In this document: in pieces, positions 1 through 9,987 of the stretch
How positions within the stretch are numbered: position 1 is the stretch's first letter
How the letters are laid out: each line of letters opens with the position of its first letter
DNA from: Quercus robur
Lineage: Eukaryota; Streptophyta; Magnoliopsida; Fagales; Fagaceae
Direction: 5' to 3'
Assembly (NCBI RefSeq): GCF_932294415.1
Contig: NC_065537.1
Coordinates: forward strand, 51,814,302-51,878,301
Length of the DNA stretch: 64,000 bases
The notes under the pieces: model-generated
What the model was told of the DNA's origin: nothing
What the model saw: the letters and a program-made list of their open reading frames with translations, nothing else
Databases searched by the model: none
Position numbers and translations under genes: made by a program

Positions 1-814
1 ATACAAAACTATAATACGTTAATACTAATGACACCAAATACAAACCTTTTTTTTCCTGATAGGTGCTTCACAACAAATATAACAGTATTTTTTTTTCTTT
101 TGTTCAGGTTTTATAATATATATAAAAAAAAACTACAAATTTGACCCAAAGGTACTTGTATTAAAACTTTAATAATAGATTAAGAATCAATCTCATTTCA
201 TTTAATGTTTTTATTGGATTTATACGTGCACTCCAATTGGCTTGGGGGATGTGAACGTAAAAGAAGGCATAACTTCAACCTCCACTTTCCTAGATTGTTA
301 CATGGGTATATAGCAAAGGACACATGGATATAAACAAGCATATATACAGAGAACCATATTATGAGACCACAAAAATTCTTTTCCCAAAATAGATCAGCTA
401 TGAAGAATAGAGTTATTAGGGCAAGTAAGGAACAGCACTTCTGCAAAGGGTACAAACATCTTAGTAGAAGTATTAAAATTTCCTTCAACTTTCCTAGCAT
501 AAATAAGAAGAAAGTTGAGGAAGTTTCTTATCCCTTCTTTTACTTCACTTATATTTTCCCCTCCTTTCCACTTTCAAGTAAATTGATTCCATTCTGACAC
601 CTTGACTGATGTGGGTAGCTTTCCTTATCAAGGCTTAATTTTATTTCTATAAATTTGAAGAGAAAGATGCAAAACAACTTAACCAAAGAAACAAAATAAA
701 GCAATGTTGTATAGTACTACTTTAAACAAGATCATTTGATGTTACCCTCACTCCATATTTAGGTGGATATAGAAAAGATAATAGCACTGTAGTATATACT
801 AATTAACTGCTTAC
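1..814. other. AT-rich stretch, probably intron 5 of the NIFK-like gene
   Basis: No convincing coding region. The exon ending at 815 finishes with a clean GT donor and the protein is incomplete, so this stretch is probably intron on the minus strand. I looked for the next expected exon of the family, which should begin with a Trp-Arg-Gly-Phe type motif, and did not find it here. It probably lies beyond the left edge. Confidence 0.5.
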
Positions 815-3800
815 AATTTTGGGTGAACATGCTCGGTAGGAATAAGATGGACTTGCAAAAGGTGCTCAAACAACAGTTGATTATGCATACAATCAGCTAC
901 AATTTTTGCTACCTGCACAAGAAAAGGTAATCTTAAGACCAACAAGTTAAACAGAACTTTTGTTGTGCAATAATAATGATATTGATGGTGGTGGTTAAAA
1001 GGTAATGATTATAACCTCAGGAGACTCAAATTCGATGAAGCCAAAATGTTTTGATTTTCCTGTCTATGAAACATAAAATCACGGGAAAAAAAATAAAAAT
1101 TAATATCAACTAAGCGTAAAATAAAATCAGCAACTAAATCAAAAAATTAATTCTGCATAAAACATATGAAATACCATTATTTTAGTCTACAAATGTTCAA
1201 TGTGCCTATGTTCAAGGCATTACATTCAAGCTGTATTTGCATTCAAGGAAAAATTAAGGACATTTCAAATGGTATCTTAGCTTAAACGACAAGGCTCTTG
1301 TGTTAACTTGCCTCCCCAAGGATGGCACACACAGGAGAAAGTAAACTGTAGTGATCCACCAAGTTACGATCATGAAGCCATTCTTATTTTGATAAAGTTT
1401 AGCTACAAAATTGATTGTAGCCTAAAGCTACAACCTTAATCAATAAAATAAATATTACAACATATTTTGAAAATCTAACCGTTGAATTGTATGTTCTTTA
1501 TATTCTTAATACACATGTCAAATTTAGTGTTAATCGGATATCATTTACTATATCATCTATAAGCTTAAATTTTATGTATAATTTAAATTACAAAAACTTA
1601 CAATTAAACAATTAATTGATGACATAACTATTGATCTTTAGTTTTCTAGAAATTTTGCAAGCATGGAGGATATAAGAAGAAGGTATAATCCAATGGTAGA
1701 TTTGTCAAAATTTACCTCCAATAAAAAGATATTGAGTAAGGTTGGTTATAACCAATTTTGTAGCTAAACTTTGTCCTTCTTATTATTACAAAAAGATCTT
1801 AGTTATTTGGTCCAAATACTGAAATACCAGGGAAGGTTCACCTGTGCTATCATTGTGTCTAAGAAGCAGAAAAAACAAGCAGACCTCACTAGACAATCGA
1901 GAAACAGTTGATTGATAGCTATTTACTTTTACCAACTGAAATATTTCTAGGAACAGCTTATCAGAGCTGTAACATATGGAAATGCTGAAATTGACAATTC
2001 TACATTTTTAAGATCTAAGTTGACCAAGCATGTTGTGGGCTAGATCGCTACCTTTAAGAGATGGTACTGTATAAAGAGGAAATTAACCATTTGATACAAA
2101 CAAGACAGAGAAAAACTATAGCCACATTCACAATCAGAATTAAAATCTATCCAATAAAGCTAGGACAGTTCAAAACACATCAAATATCCTAGCCAAGTTG
2201 CTTAACAACTGTATTATGATCTAGGTCAGATTGAAAGCGAGAGCTAGGAAGCTAAGGCCTTGGAAAGGGAAATGGATACTTCCATCGTTGAACCATAGAA
2301 CAAGCAATGCCTACTCCATCACCACATTAATCAGAATAAATACAAATCATTTTTGGCATTCAAGATCTTACAATCTCAAATTTGAAGAGAAAGCAATTAC
2401 TTAAAAATTCTGTATCTTCAGTTCAAAGGTATGAAATGAATGCAACATATTCATAGGAATGGGTTTCCATCATTTGTCAACAGATGTATTTTTGAATTGC
2501 ACATAGTTCAGTAGCTACAGATGAATGGAGTTTAACAATTAGCAGGGCGAAACTAACATTCAGTTTATTCTTGAATAAGCCCAACACATCCAACTGCAAG
2601 GCAATGAGCTTTAAAAGTGAGATAGTATGATCATTTCACCAAGGACTTGCAATGTTGAAAGTCTGAAAATTTACAGCTTTTTAATCATTTTTATGTGATT
2701 AACTACTTCCTATACAGCACTCGATTATGTAGAAGCAGATTGAACCTTTCTAAATTGTTGATCCTAGATGGTCTTATTTTTCAAAAACCAGGGAGCTAGC
2801 ATTGAGAGTGCTCCAGAATTTATGTTTCTCTTCCTTGAGTGCTGTTAATATTTTGATGAATTATGGGTTTGTGGATCAGCTTATGCAACATATTTCAGAG
2901 GAATGGGCATCCATCATTTGTAATCTGATGTATTTTTGTATTGCACAAGGTTCAGTGGCAACAGATGAATGGAGCTTAATAATTATCAGGTCGAACCTAA
3001 CATTCAGTTTATTCTTATATACGTCCAACACATCCAAATACAAGACAATGGGCTTCAGAAAAAGTGAAAGAAAGTATGAAAGAGTTTCAATGTTGTGTGA
3101 AAATGTGCAGCTTGTTAATCACTAATACTTGATTAAATACCGACCATACAAGACTCGCTTACGTGGATGAACATGTAAAATTTATAAATTATTGATCCTA
3201 GATGGTCATGGTCCTATTCTTCAAAAACATTTGGGAGTGCTTGGGAATTTATGGTTCTCCTCGAGTGCTGTAAATATTTTGATGAATTATGGGCTTGTGG
3301 ATCAGCTTCTTTCATTATTCGCAATGGGTCAGTTCCAGTTCAAGAATTGGCATGATAAGGTGGTGTTTAGGCTGTGTTGGACATCAGAGAAGGCCACGAA
3401 AAAAACGGGCGATGCCAGGTTCATGCCTGAGCTTGTTAAATTTCTGAAGTCAATTTACTTTCAGGAAACAGAAGCTGAGGCAATCTTTATCTATAGCTTG
3501 GTATTGGTCCCTAAAAATCAAATGAGGTTTCATAGATAATGAACCACAAGAATTGATATGTGACTCCATGAAGTCATGAACCAAACCTTTTTTTATAAAA
3601 TAAAATAAAATAAAAAACACCCTAAAATACAGAGATGTTAAAAATCCTCATTCATATGTTTGTTACCCATAAAAAAAGCCATCTATACACAACCATAATA
3701 TGTATAAGTTTATAATCTAGGAAGCACGGACATGTACCCATACTAGGTACGACACAGTTACAACACAGATACAACACCCCAAATGAAGTGTCCGCGATTC

Positions 3801-4363
3801 CTAGTTTATAATTGCAAAGGGACCATTATATAAATAAGTTTAGGAGCCTCACCTTTTTATTCCTTGCAATTCTGAGTCTCTTAATTTTACCAAATTGAGA
3901 AAAGAAACCTGAAATAACAACAGCAAAATGGACAACCCCATTAAAAAAAATTAAACAATTTATAAATGGGCTACCTTAGATTTTCATAATCAGAATAATT
4001 AGACAAAAAAAAAAAAAAGACAGACCTTCCATTTCCTTCTCATAAAATCCATGGGGTATTCTACCAAGGTACAAAACTGTAGCTTTATCCTCAATTAGCT
4101 CAATTGGTTTTTGCTCTGGAATTTTACGCCCGGGTCCGCCTTCTAGTGGCTGTGTTTATTTATTTTTTTTTTTTAATTGAAAATTTTGATATGTCAATAA
4201 AAACAATAACCACAATGATAAGAAAAAAAAAATTAAAATAAAAAGAAAAAGAGTAAGGGAATACCAAGAAATCAGGAGCTTGATCTTTACGTAAAGAAAG
4301 TGAATGCTGATGTGAAGCCTTCTTCAGTCTCTTCTTCATCGTTTTCTTTGCCTTCACCCCCAT
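815..4363 (-). CDS. NIFK-like nucleolar RRM RNA-binding protein, 5' five exons (3' end outside window)
   Basis: Exons on the minus strand: 4265-4363, 4026-4149, 3853-3908, 1016-1063 and 815-912, all with GT-AG borders and matching phases, giving 141 codons in the window. The protein starts MGVKAKKTMKKRLKK (basic, nucleolar-type). It continues PLEGGPGRKIPEQKP, then a single RRM at about residues 52-130 with RNP2 (VLYLGRIP) and RNP1 (KHFGFIEF). This layout matches plant homologues of the MKI67 FHA-domain-interacting nucleolar phosphoprotein (yeast Nop15-like), known for pre-60S/ITS2 processing. I chose the ATG at 4361-4363 over an upstream GTG because family members begin Met-Gly. The C-terminal basic tail is missing because the gene leaves the window. 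Intron 3 is 2.9 kb and holds transposon and gene fragments. Family assignment is confident; function is inferred from the family. Confidence 0.85.
1391..1775. mobile_element. MITE, about 385 bp, in intron 3 of the NIFK-like gene
   Basis: The ends form terminal inverted repeats: AAAGTTTAGCTACAAAATTG at 1394-1413 is the exact reverse complement of 1753-1772, and weaker matching continues inwards. Flanks read TTCTTATT at 1381-1388 and at 1777-1784, suggesting an 8-9 bp target duplication (hAT- or Mutator-type). The interior has no coding capacity. Its core resembles the duplicated unit at 24.84-25.29 kb, including the phrase TTTTGCAAGCA followed by a GGATATAA-like stretch, so the family occurs more than once in the window. 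Confidence 0.75.
2440..3539 (+). pseudogene. Armadillo-repeat-like gene fragments, tandemly duplicated
   Basis: On the strand opposite the host gene, two related stretches (about 2766-3120 and 3199-3539) both encode a peptide containing SAVNILMNYG followed by VDQL. An older partial copy of the downstream part lies at about 2440-2640. The last copy continues with VVFRLCWTSEKATKK and FMPELVKFLKS, which resembles armadillo-repeat proteins of the plant U-box/ARM type. Open stretches are only 107 and 115 codons and have no start context or splice partners, so this looks like duplicated exon debris inside intron 3. The armadillo assignment is from recognition by eye and is moderate. Confidence 0.45.
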
Positions 4364-4780
4364 CTTTCTCACCTACAAAACAAAACCCACTAACTATTTA
4401 TTAGAGATTACTCATTATATTTTAGAATCGAGACTCGAAGCATAAAAAAGTAAGAGATTATCGATTGATACTAAAGTCGATTACCTCGAATGGATTGAAA
4501 CGGGTCTCTCGATTGTCGGCGACAGGTAGAGCTACTTTTGTTGCGCTTTGTATAGTCTCTCTGTTCGAATGAATGAAAAGTGTTGTTATTAGGGTTTATG
4601 TTTATCAATTGGGGTTTTCTATTTTTATTTTATTTTGGTGTGGAAATTGGGCTTGGGCTGAATGTATGTATAGCTGTAGGAGTGGTCTTGAAGGGTTAAT
4701 AAGAAGAAAAGGCCCAAATTATAGGACCCATTATCGGATCCAGTTGATTGGTTTAAATTGCAAACTAACACTTGGCCCAA
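4364..4780 (-). promoter_or_regulatory. Promoter/5' region of the NIFK-like gene: telo-box plus site II elements
   Basis: Upstream of the ATG at 4363 there is a telo-box (AAACCCTAA on the coding strand) at about 4588-4597. Site II-type motifs (TGGGCC/T) follow at 4648-4653 and 4654-4659 (plus strand) and at 4711-4716 and 4774-4779 (minus strand). Telo-box plus site II is a known pairing in promoters of plant ribosomal protein and ribosome-biogenesis genes, where TCP factors bind site II. The motif positions are seen directly; activity is inferred. Confidence 0.6.
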
Positions 4781-4959
4781 TTTTTTATGACTTCAAAAGT
4801 GTCAATTTGGCTAAAAGACTTTTGCTTTTTGTGTTAATTTTTTTTTTTTAATTTATTAAAGATTAAAACTAATTCCTTTAAAAAATAAATAAATAAAAAA
4901 TCTGCTAATTTATAGTTTTTTATCACACGCATTTAACATAAATGCTTAAAAAAATACTA

Positions 4960-5135
4960 TATATTAAACGGTATGCAAATAAACTACCGAAAACTACGAG
5001 ATACAGTGAACACTGGTCGTGTTTCTTAATTCTTAGCATCAATCTACATATATATTAAACGGTATGCAAATAAGCTACCGAAAACTAGATATAGTGAACA
5101 CTGGTCGTGTTTCTTAATTCTTACCATCAATCTAC
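4960..5135. repeat. Tandem duplication, 91-bp period
   Basis: Two adjacent copies begin TATATTAAACGGTATGCAAA at 4960 and 5051 and remain nearly identical, through a shared GAACACTGGTCGTGTTTC, to about 5135. No coding content. Confidence 0.85.
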
Positions 5136-5147
5136 TAACATCATTTG

Positions 5148-5172
5148 CTCTCTCTCTCTCTCTCTCTCTCTC
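5148..5172. repeat. (CT)n microsatellite
   Basis: About 12 uninterrupted CT dinucleotides between two tandem duplications. Confidence 0.95.
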
Positions 5173-5551
5173 CGTTAAGATAATTAATTAGATAAGCTTG
5201 GGTGGAAAGTAATTAGTAGTAAAATATAATGATGACATGGATAAAATAGTTATTTGAATATTAAATTGCTTAGAAATTTGTGGTGTAAACATTGTAATTT
5301 ACAAGTGTTACATCATATGTAACTTGAACCTATTACATAGCTTAATAGTTAGTTCTCTCTCCCTCAGTTAAGATAATTAATTAGGTAAGCTTGGGTGGAA
5401 AGTAATTAGTAGTAAAATATAATGATGACATGGATAAAATAGTTTTTTGAATATTAAATTGCTTAGAAATTTGTGGTGTAAACAATGTAATTTATAAGTG
5501 TTACATTATATGTAACTTGAACCTATTATATAGCTTAATAGTTAGTTCAAA
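5172..5551. repeat. Tandem duplication, 193-bp period
   Basis: Two adjacent copies start near 5174 and 5367 (GTTAAGATAATTAATTAG). They share nearly every base through TAGCTTAATAGTTAGTTC. A short CT-rich joint precedes each copy, suggesting the CT tract mediated unequal exchange or slippage. Confidence 0.85.
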
Positions 5552-5709
5552 CAGTTGGGTATATACAGTGGGATATCCTAGTGGAATCCTTTTGCATGTT
5601 AAGATGTCATGACGGAATCCTTTTACAAGAGATAATACATATTTGTTTCGATTAAATGCTTTTGCAGAATGCATTATTGTTTGTCTTTAAATCAGTGGAA
5701 CTAAGCATT

Positions 5710-5835
5710 ATTATTGTCTTGTTGTGTCGGCAGACACTATTTAAGATTACCATTAATGTTTTTGTATGGTAGAATCATTTTACTATTATCGTTTTGTTGT
5801 GTCGGCAGATACTGTTTAAGATTACTATTAATAAT
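5710..5835. repeat. Short tandem duplication, about 75-bp period
   Basis: GTTGTGTCGGCAGA followed by ACTRTTTAAGATTA occurs at 5721 and again at 5796, with similar flanking ATTATTRTC. Confidence 0.75.
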
Positions 5836-5988
5836 ATTTTGGGATTCTCAATTTTCACATGGGACTAGTGAGTTTTGATTGGGGTTGAGAACTGCAAAAG
5901 GATCTTTGGAAATCTTGGAAAAGCCTGATCATTTCATTTCATAAGACAAACTTACAAAAGAGAGTCATCATATGAGAAAATTACCAAT

Positions 5989-6420
5989 TCACTCTAGCAT
6001 CTCTCGATAGCTAATGGTATAAATTAACTGAATAGGGTAATCCTTTAACCAGATGCGCCAAGTATCACCATGTTGAGCAAGTCTGGCTAGTAAATGGACA
6101 GATTGGTTGGCCCCTCGTCGAGCATGATTGAATCGAATGTCCCTAAAAAAAACACCCCAACTGTACTGTATCTCAGATATCAAGTGACCAAAGCTACTCC
6201 CATACTACAATCTAACTGAACCACAATGATGATCACGGTAGAGTCATCTTCTAAAATCAATCACTGAGCACCAATATCTCGTGCAAACACCAGCCCTTCT
6301 TCCATCTCTAACATAAAAAGTCCCTTGCAATCTTGATCATCACCATCTCGAATTATTGCTCCCATGCCAGACTCACCAGTTTCTTCAAAAAGGGTATTTA
6401 TTACTGCTTGAGTTTGGGTT
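5989..6420 (-). pseudogene. RNase H-like domain remnant of a plant LINE or domesticated RNase H
   Basis: Read on the minus strand, 6380-6200 encodes a degraded SGMGAIIRDG core followed by an LILEDDSTVIII-like segment. The open stretch 6183-5989 then gives FRDIRFNHARRGANQSVHLL followed by ARLAQ and an IWLKDYP end. This order (GxGxxIRD, ExD, HxxRxxNxxAHxLA) is the plant RVT_3/RNase H-like domain found at the end of non-LTR retrotransposons and in standalone pseudogenes. There is an in-frame stop and a frame shift between the halves, so it is inactive. Confidence 0.65.
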
Positions 6421-6430
6421 TTGATTAGTG

Positions 6431-9400
6431 CTTGAGCTTTGCTTTTTTAGTAAAAATACTTCCTTCCATCCATCAAAATGAATATTATATTTACATTAGT
6501 ATGTTTAATTCACACATGCATTGATGCATCAACTTATGATTTTTTTTTTCTTCTTTCCTTCTATTTGGATCGTGGGGTAACTTTTTGCCTTTTTTTTTTT
6601 TTCAATGCTAAAATACTTTTTAAACTTTTTCGAATTTAGATTTGAGAATTTAGAGTATGCATGTGAGTACATAAATAGCTTAACAGACAACTTGTACCCT
6701 TGACTTTTTATTTTTATTATTTTTTGTTTTTTAATGATGATTTCGTACCCTTAACTATTGATTCCTTATAAGTTAAATGAATTCTACATATATTAGGTTG
6801 CAATCCGTCTAATACATGAGGCTTTTTCTTTTTAAAAAAATTAATTAAAATAAATATTGTTTATTGAGTTTTAAGGTATTGGCAACAATATAATATAAAG
6901 ATGTTGACACATTTAACTTTAAATCACAAAATGTTAAATTTGCAAATTCCAGTTAGCTTAACCGATGAAGTCTCTGATTGTTGAATAAGAGATGTGGGAA
7001 AACTCTCTAAAAAAAATAAAAATGTTAAACTTATATCAATGGAAAAAATAAATGTTTGTAAGTTCCAATTAACTCAATTAGTAATTTCTTCTTTCTAAAA
7101 AAAAAATAATAATAATAATAAGTTTTTTCATCGAGCAAGAGATCTAGAGATTACACCGCCTACACTTGAAAAATCATTTAGTATCTTAAACTAATAATAA
7201 ATAGTAATTATCATAAAATGAACGTTATAGGTTGAAACTATATCGTATCTATCAAAAAAGAAAAAACAAATGTTTTCTTCTAATTTTTCAGTCTCGAGAA
7301 GGTTTTGATTTATAGTTCAAAATAGCATATATATATTAATAACATATATAATATGCGATGAATTTATTGTAGTAATTTTTTTATTTTTTTTGGAGGAATA
7401 TTGGAGTCAAAGTTAAATGTAACAATGTACAATACTATAATAATAAATGATTTTTTTTTCTTTTAAACCCATGATTTATTCTTCTAATAAATATACTTGG
7501 ACAAATCAGAACCCATTGTCAAAAAGATTCCAAAACCAAAGGAAGGGGCCAGCATAATGCAACTGAAGAAATATAATGAAAATAAGACAAGAAATGTATA
7601 ATAAAGAATAAAAAATGAAAATGAAATAGCATTTCCACTCCTATTCAAGTATAATGCTTTGTTCAATTTAGCAAAAAAAGAAAGAAAGGTATAATGCTTT
7701 GTTCAAACTTCAAAGTAAATAGTTCTCAATTCTCGAACTCTTTCAAATAAGTTCATAGTACAATTTCTCATACTATATACAGTAAATATGCATTTGCAAT
7801 AAAACAATTCACCTCTTGTATAAAAATTTTAAAATTTTAAGGTATCCTAAAATTATATATATACCATGATTTATTATAGAATTGTTTGTAGATACATTTA
7901 ATTTAATTCACAAACAAAAATTAAACTTATAGTAATAAAATGCCTTTCTTGAAACAAATTTTTCATAGCTTCATGAAAGATTTAGATTCATAGTTCAAAA
8001 TAACACATGTTATATGTGATGAATTCATGATAGTCTACAATCCTATGTAATCAACATCAATGTAGTTTCTTTCTCCGAAAAAAAAAAATCAATGTAGTTT
8101 TCCTGCCAAAGAAAAAAACACTCATAATGCCGCAACAAATATTTTTAAAAAGTACATCCACTTATTCAAAAAATAATTAATTACAGTAAAAAAGAAGTTA
8201 CAAAGTTCCACTAATTATTCAAAAATAACTATTTAAAATAAAAATAGTACAAACTTCTAGTAATTATTCAACAATTTAAATTCAAATAATTTTATCCCTT
8301 GTTAGTGACTTTCATACTTCAGCTTTTAAAAATCCTAACGGTCCAATGTGTCAATAACCATAGCTTTGAACATATCTTTTAATCTCATAATTTCTTCATC
8401 TAATAAACATATCTGGACAAATCAGAACCCAGAGTTAAAAAAATCCAAAACCCAAAAAGAGCCTTCATAATGCAAGAGAAACAATGAAAATAAAAACTAG
8501 AATAAACAAAAACAATGAAAATGGAGTAGCTCACCTAATATCAATGTTGGAATTTTTGGCATCCCAGTCTTTCTCCAATCTTGTTCAACTTCTTAAGCAG
8601 ATGGGTTTTACATACACCAGTAACTACAAAAGCATCACGGAGGTAAAGAACACATTTCATCATGACCATGATTGTGTCATAGGGATGATTGATATTTCGG
8701 GAGACTGTTAAGATGGGAATAAGGAGATAAACATCCCAAGTAAGAAACAAATATTTTTACCCTAACTGACACAAACATTAGGATTCTGAACACTGCCATT
8801 GGGCTCCACTTTAAACATAAAATTTAGTTTTGAAAAATATAAGACCAGGACTTAGAAGACTTGATCTCTTTGGTGAATATTCTTTAGTACATAACCACAT
8901 TCATTGAACTTAACCAATCTGTCCTACTGGCTCATGTTGAAATCAGATCAAACGACCATACAAGAGAGCCCTAGCTCCATTCAGATGTCACAAGACATTG
9001 AGTGAGAAGGTCTTGTATCTCTTACGAACTAAAATATAAAACTTATATATAATACTTAAGAGAAAAATGCTTTATTGAAGCCAGCTGATTAATCAAACCT
9101 CTTTTGTTACTTTCAAGAAAAGGAATATAAATTTATGACAGGCTCTTTCTAAGGAAAATTATTTAATTTGATGATCTATAATTAGAAGACCATTTGAATG
9201 TGGGTCAGGCTATAAATGAACCTAGTTGTTCATAAACAGCTTGGGCTTATTGCAATAAAAAATTTGTTCATGTTTGTTTGTTTATAAACAAGCCAAGCTT
9301 GAGCCATAGTTTTAGGCTTGTTTAATAATGAGTCGAGCCTAAGAAGAAAAAAAAAATTTGTTCATGAACCGATTCATGAACAATAGGGCTCTATAAAAAA

Positions 9401-9987
9401 CAAGCCGAACCTAAGCTCATTTATGGACTTGGAAATAAACTTTGTATGGGCATTAAATATAAACTCATGAATGTAGGTTTTTGTTGGGGAGATAACACCT
9501 TGGGCAATGGGCAGCCTCCAATTGAGTAATTAATATAATATATAGAGACCCTATTTAACTCAAAAGCTTAAGTTTATGAATTTAGGCCCAACTATGTTAT
9601 ATTAACCACTCTCTCTTGTCATTCTTATTTAATGTGGGACTTCACTCATACGTGTATACTTGGTATGAGCTCAAGCTAAGCTTTTAACATTTTACTTTTG
9701 TTCTCAAGCCAATCTCAAACACTCAATACTCAAAAAAGCTTGGCTAGTTTACAACCCTAACTGAGCACTAGCTAATGCAATAGAAAGATACAAGATATCT
9801 CTTACATGAGCAAATCTAAACCTATTTTACCATAAGAGCTTCTAACTAAGGTAGACACACCCAAATGATTAAGGAAATAAGAATTCCTGCAAGTTTGAGA
9901 GAATCAAAAGGATGGCGTGCATCTACAAACATAGATTCTTACCGGTGTTCCACCTCTGTAGATAAATTATGGAGTGTGTGCATGAAC
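6431..9987. other. Intergenic AT-rich DNA without a recognisable gene
   Basis: I see no supported gene. Short open stretches (7484-7666, 8484-8750, 9865-10047) have no family resemblance. The part at 9200-9480 is rich in AAGCTTGAGCC/GAGTCGAGCC-like words typical of a dispersed plant repeat. Terminator and 3' UTR signals of the CTR1-like gene should lie just left of 9988 but I cannot place them. Confidence 0.6.
7290..8530. repeat. Diverged direct duplication (about 7290-7700 and 7960-8530)
   Basis: Two segments share ordered words: GATTTATAGTTCAAAATAGC and GATTCATAGTTCAAAATAAC, GCGATGAATTTATT and GTGATGAATTCATG, then GGACAAATCAGAACCCA followed by AAAATCCAAAACCCA-like text and GCATAATGCAA or TCATAATGCAA. 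Similarity is interrupted by AT-rich indels. No coding content. Confidence 0.55.

Noticed and set aside
8484-8750. Overlapping plus and minus frames, at first considered as a last exon of the kinase gene
   Set aside because: The true last exon (with the RKRPSF motif) was found at 9988-10066, in phase with exon 14 and followed by a stop.
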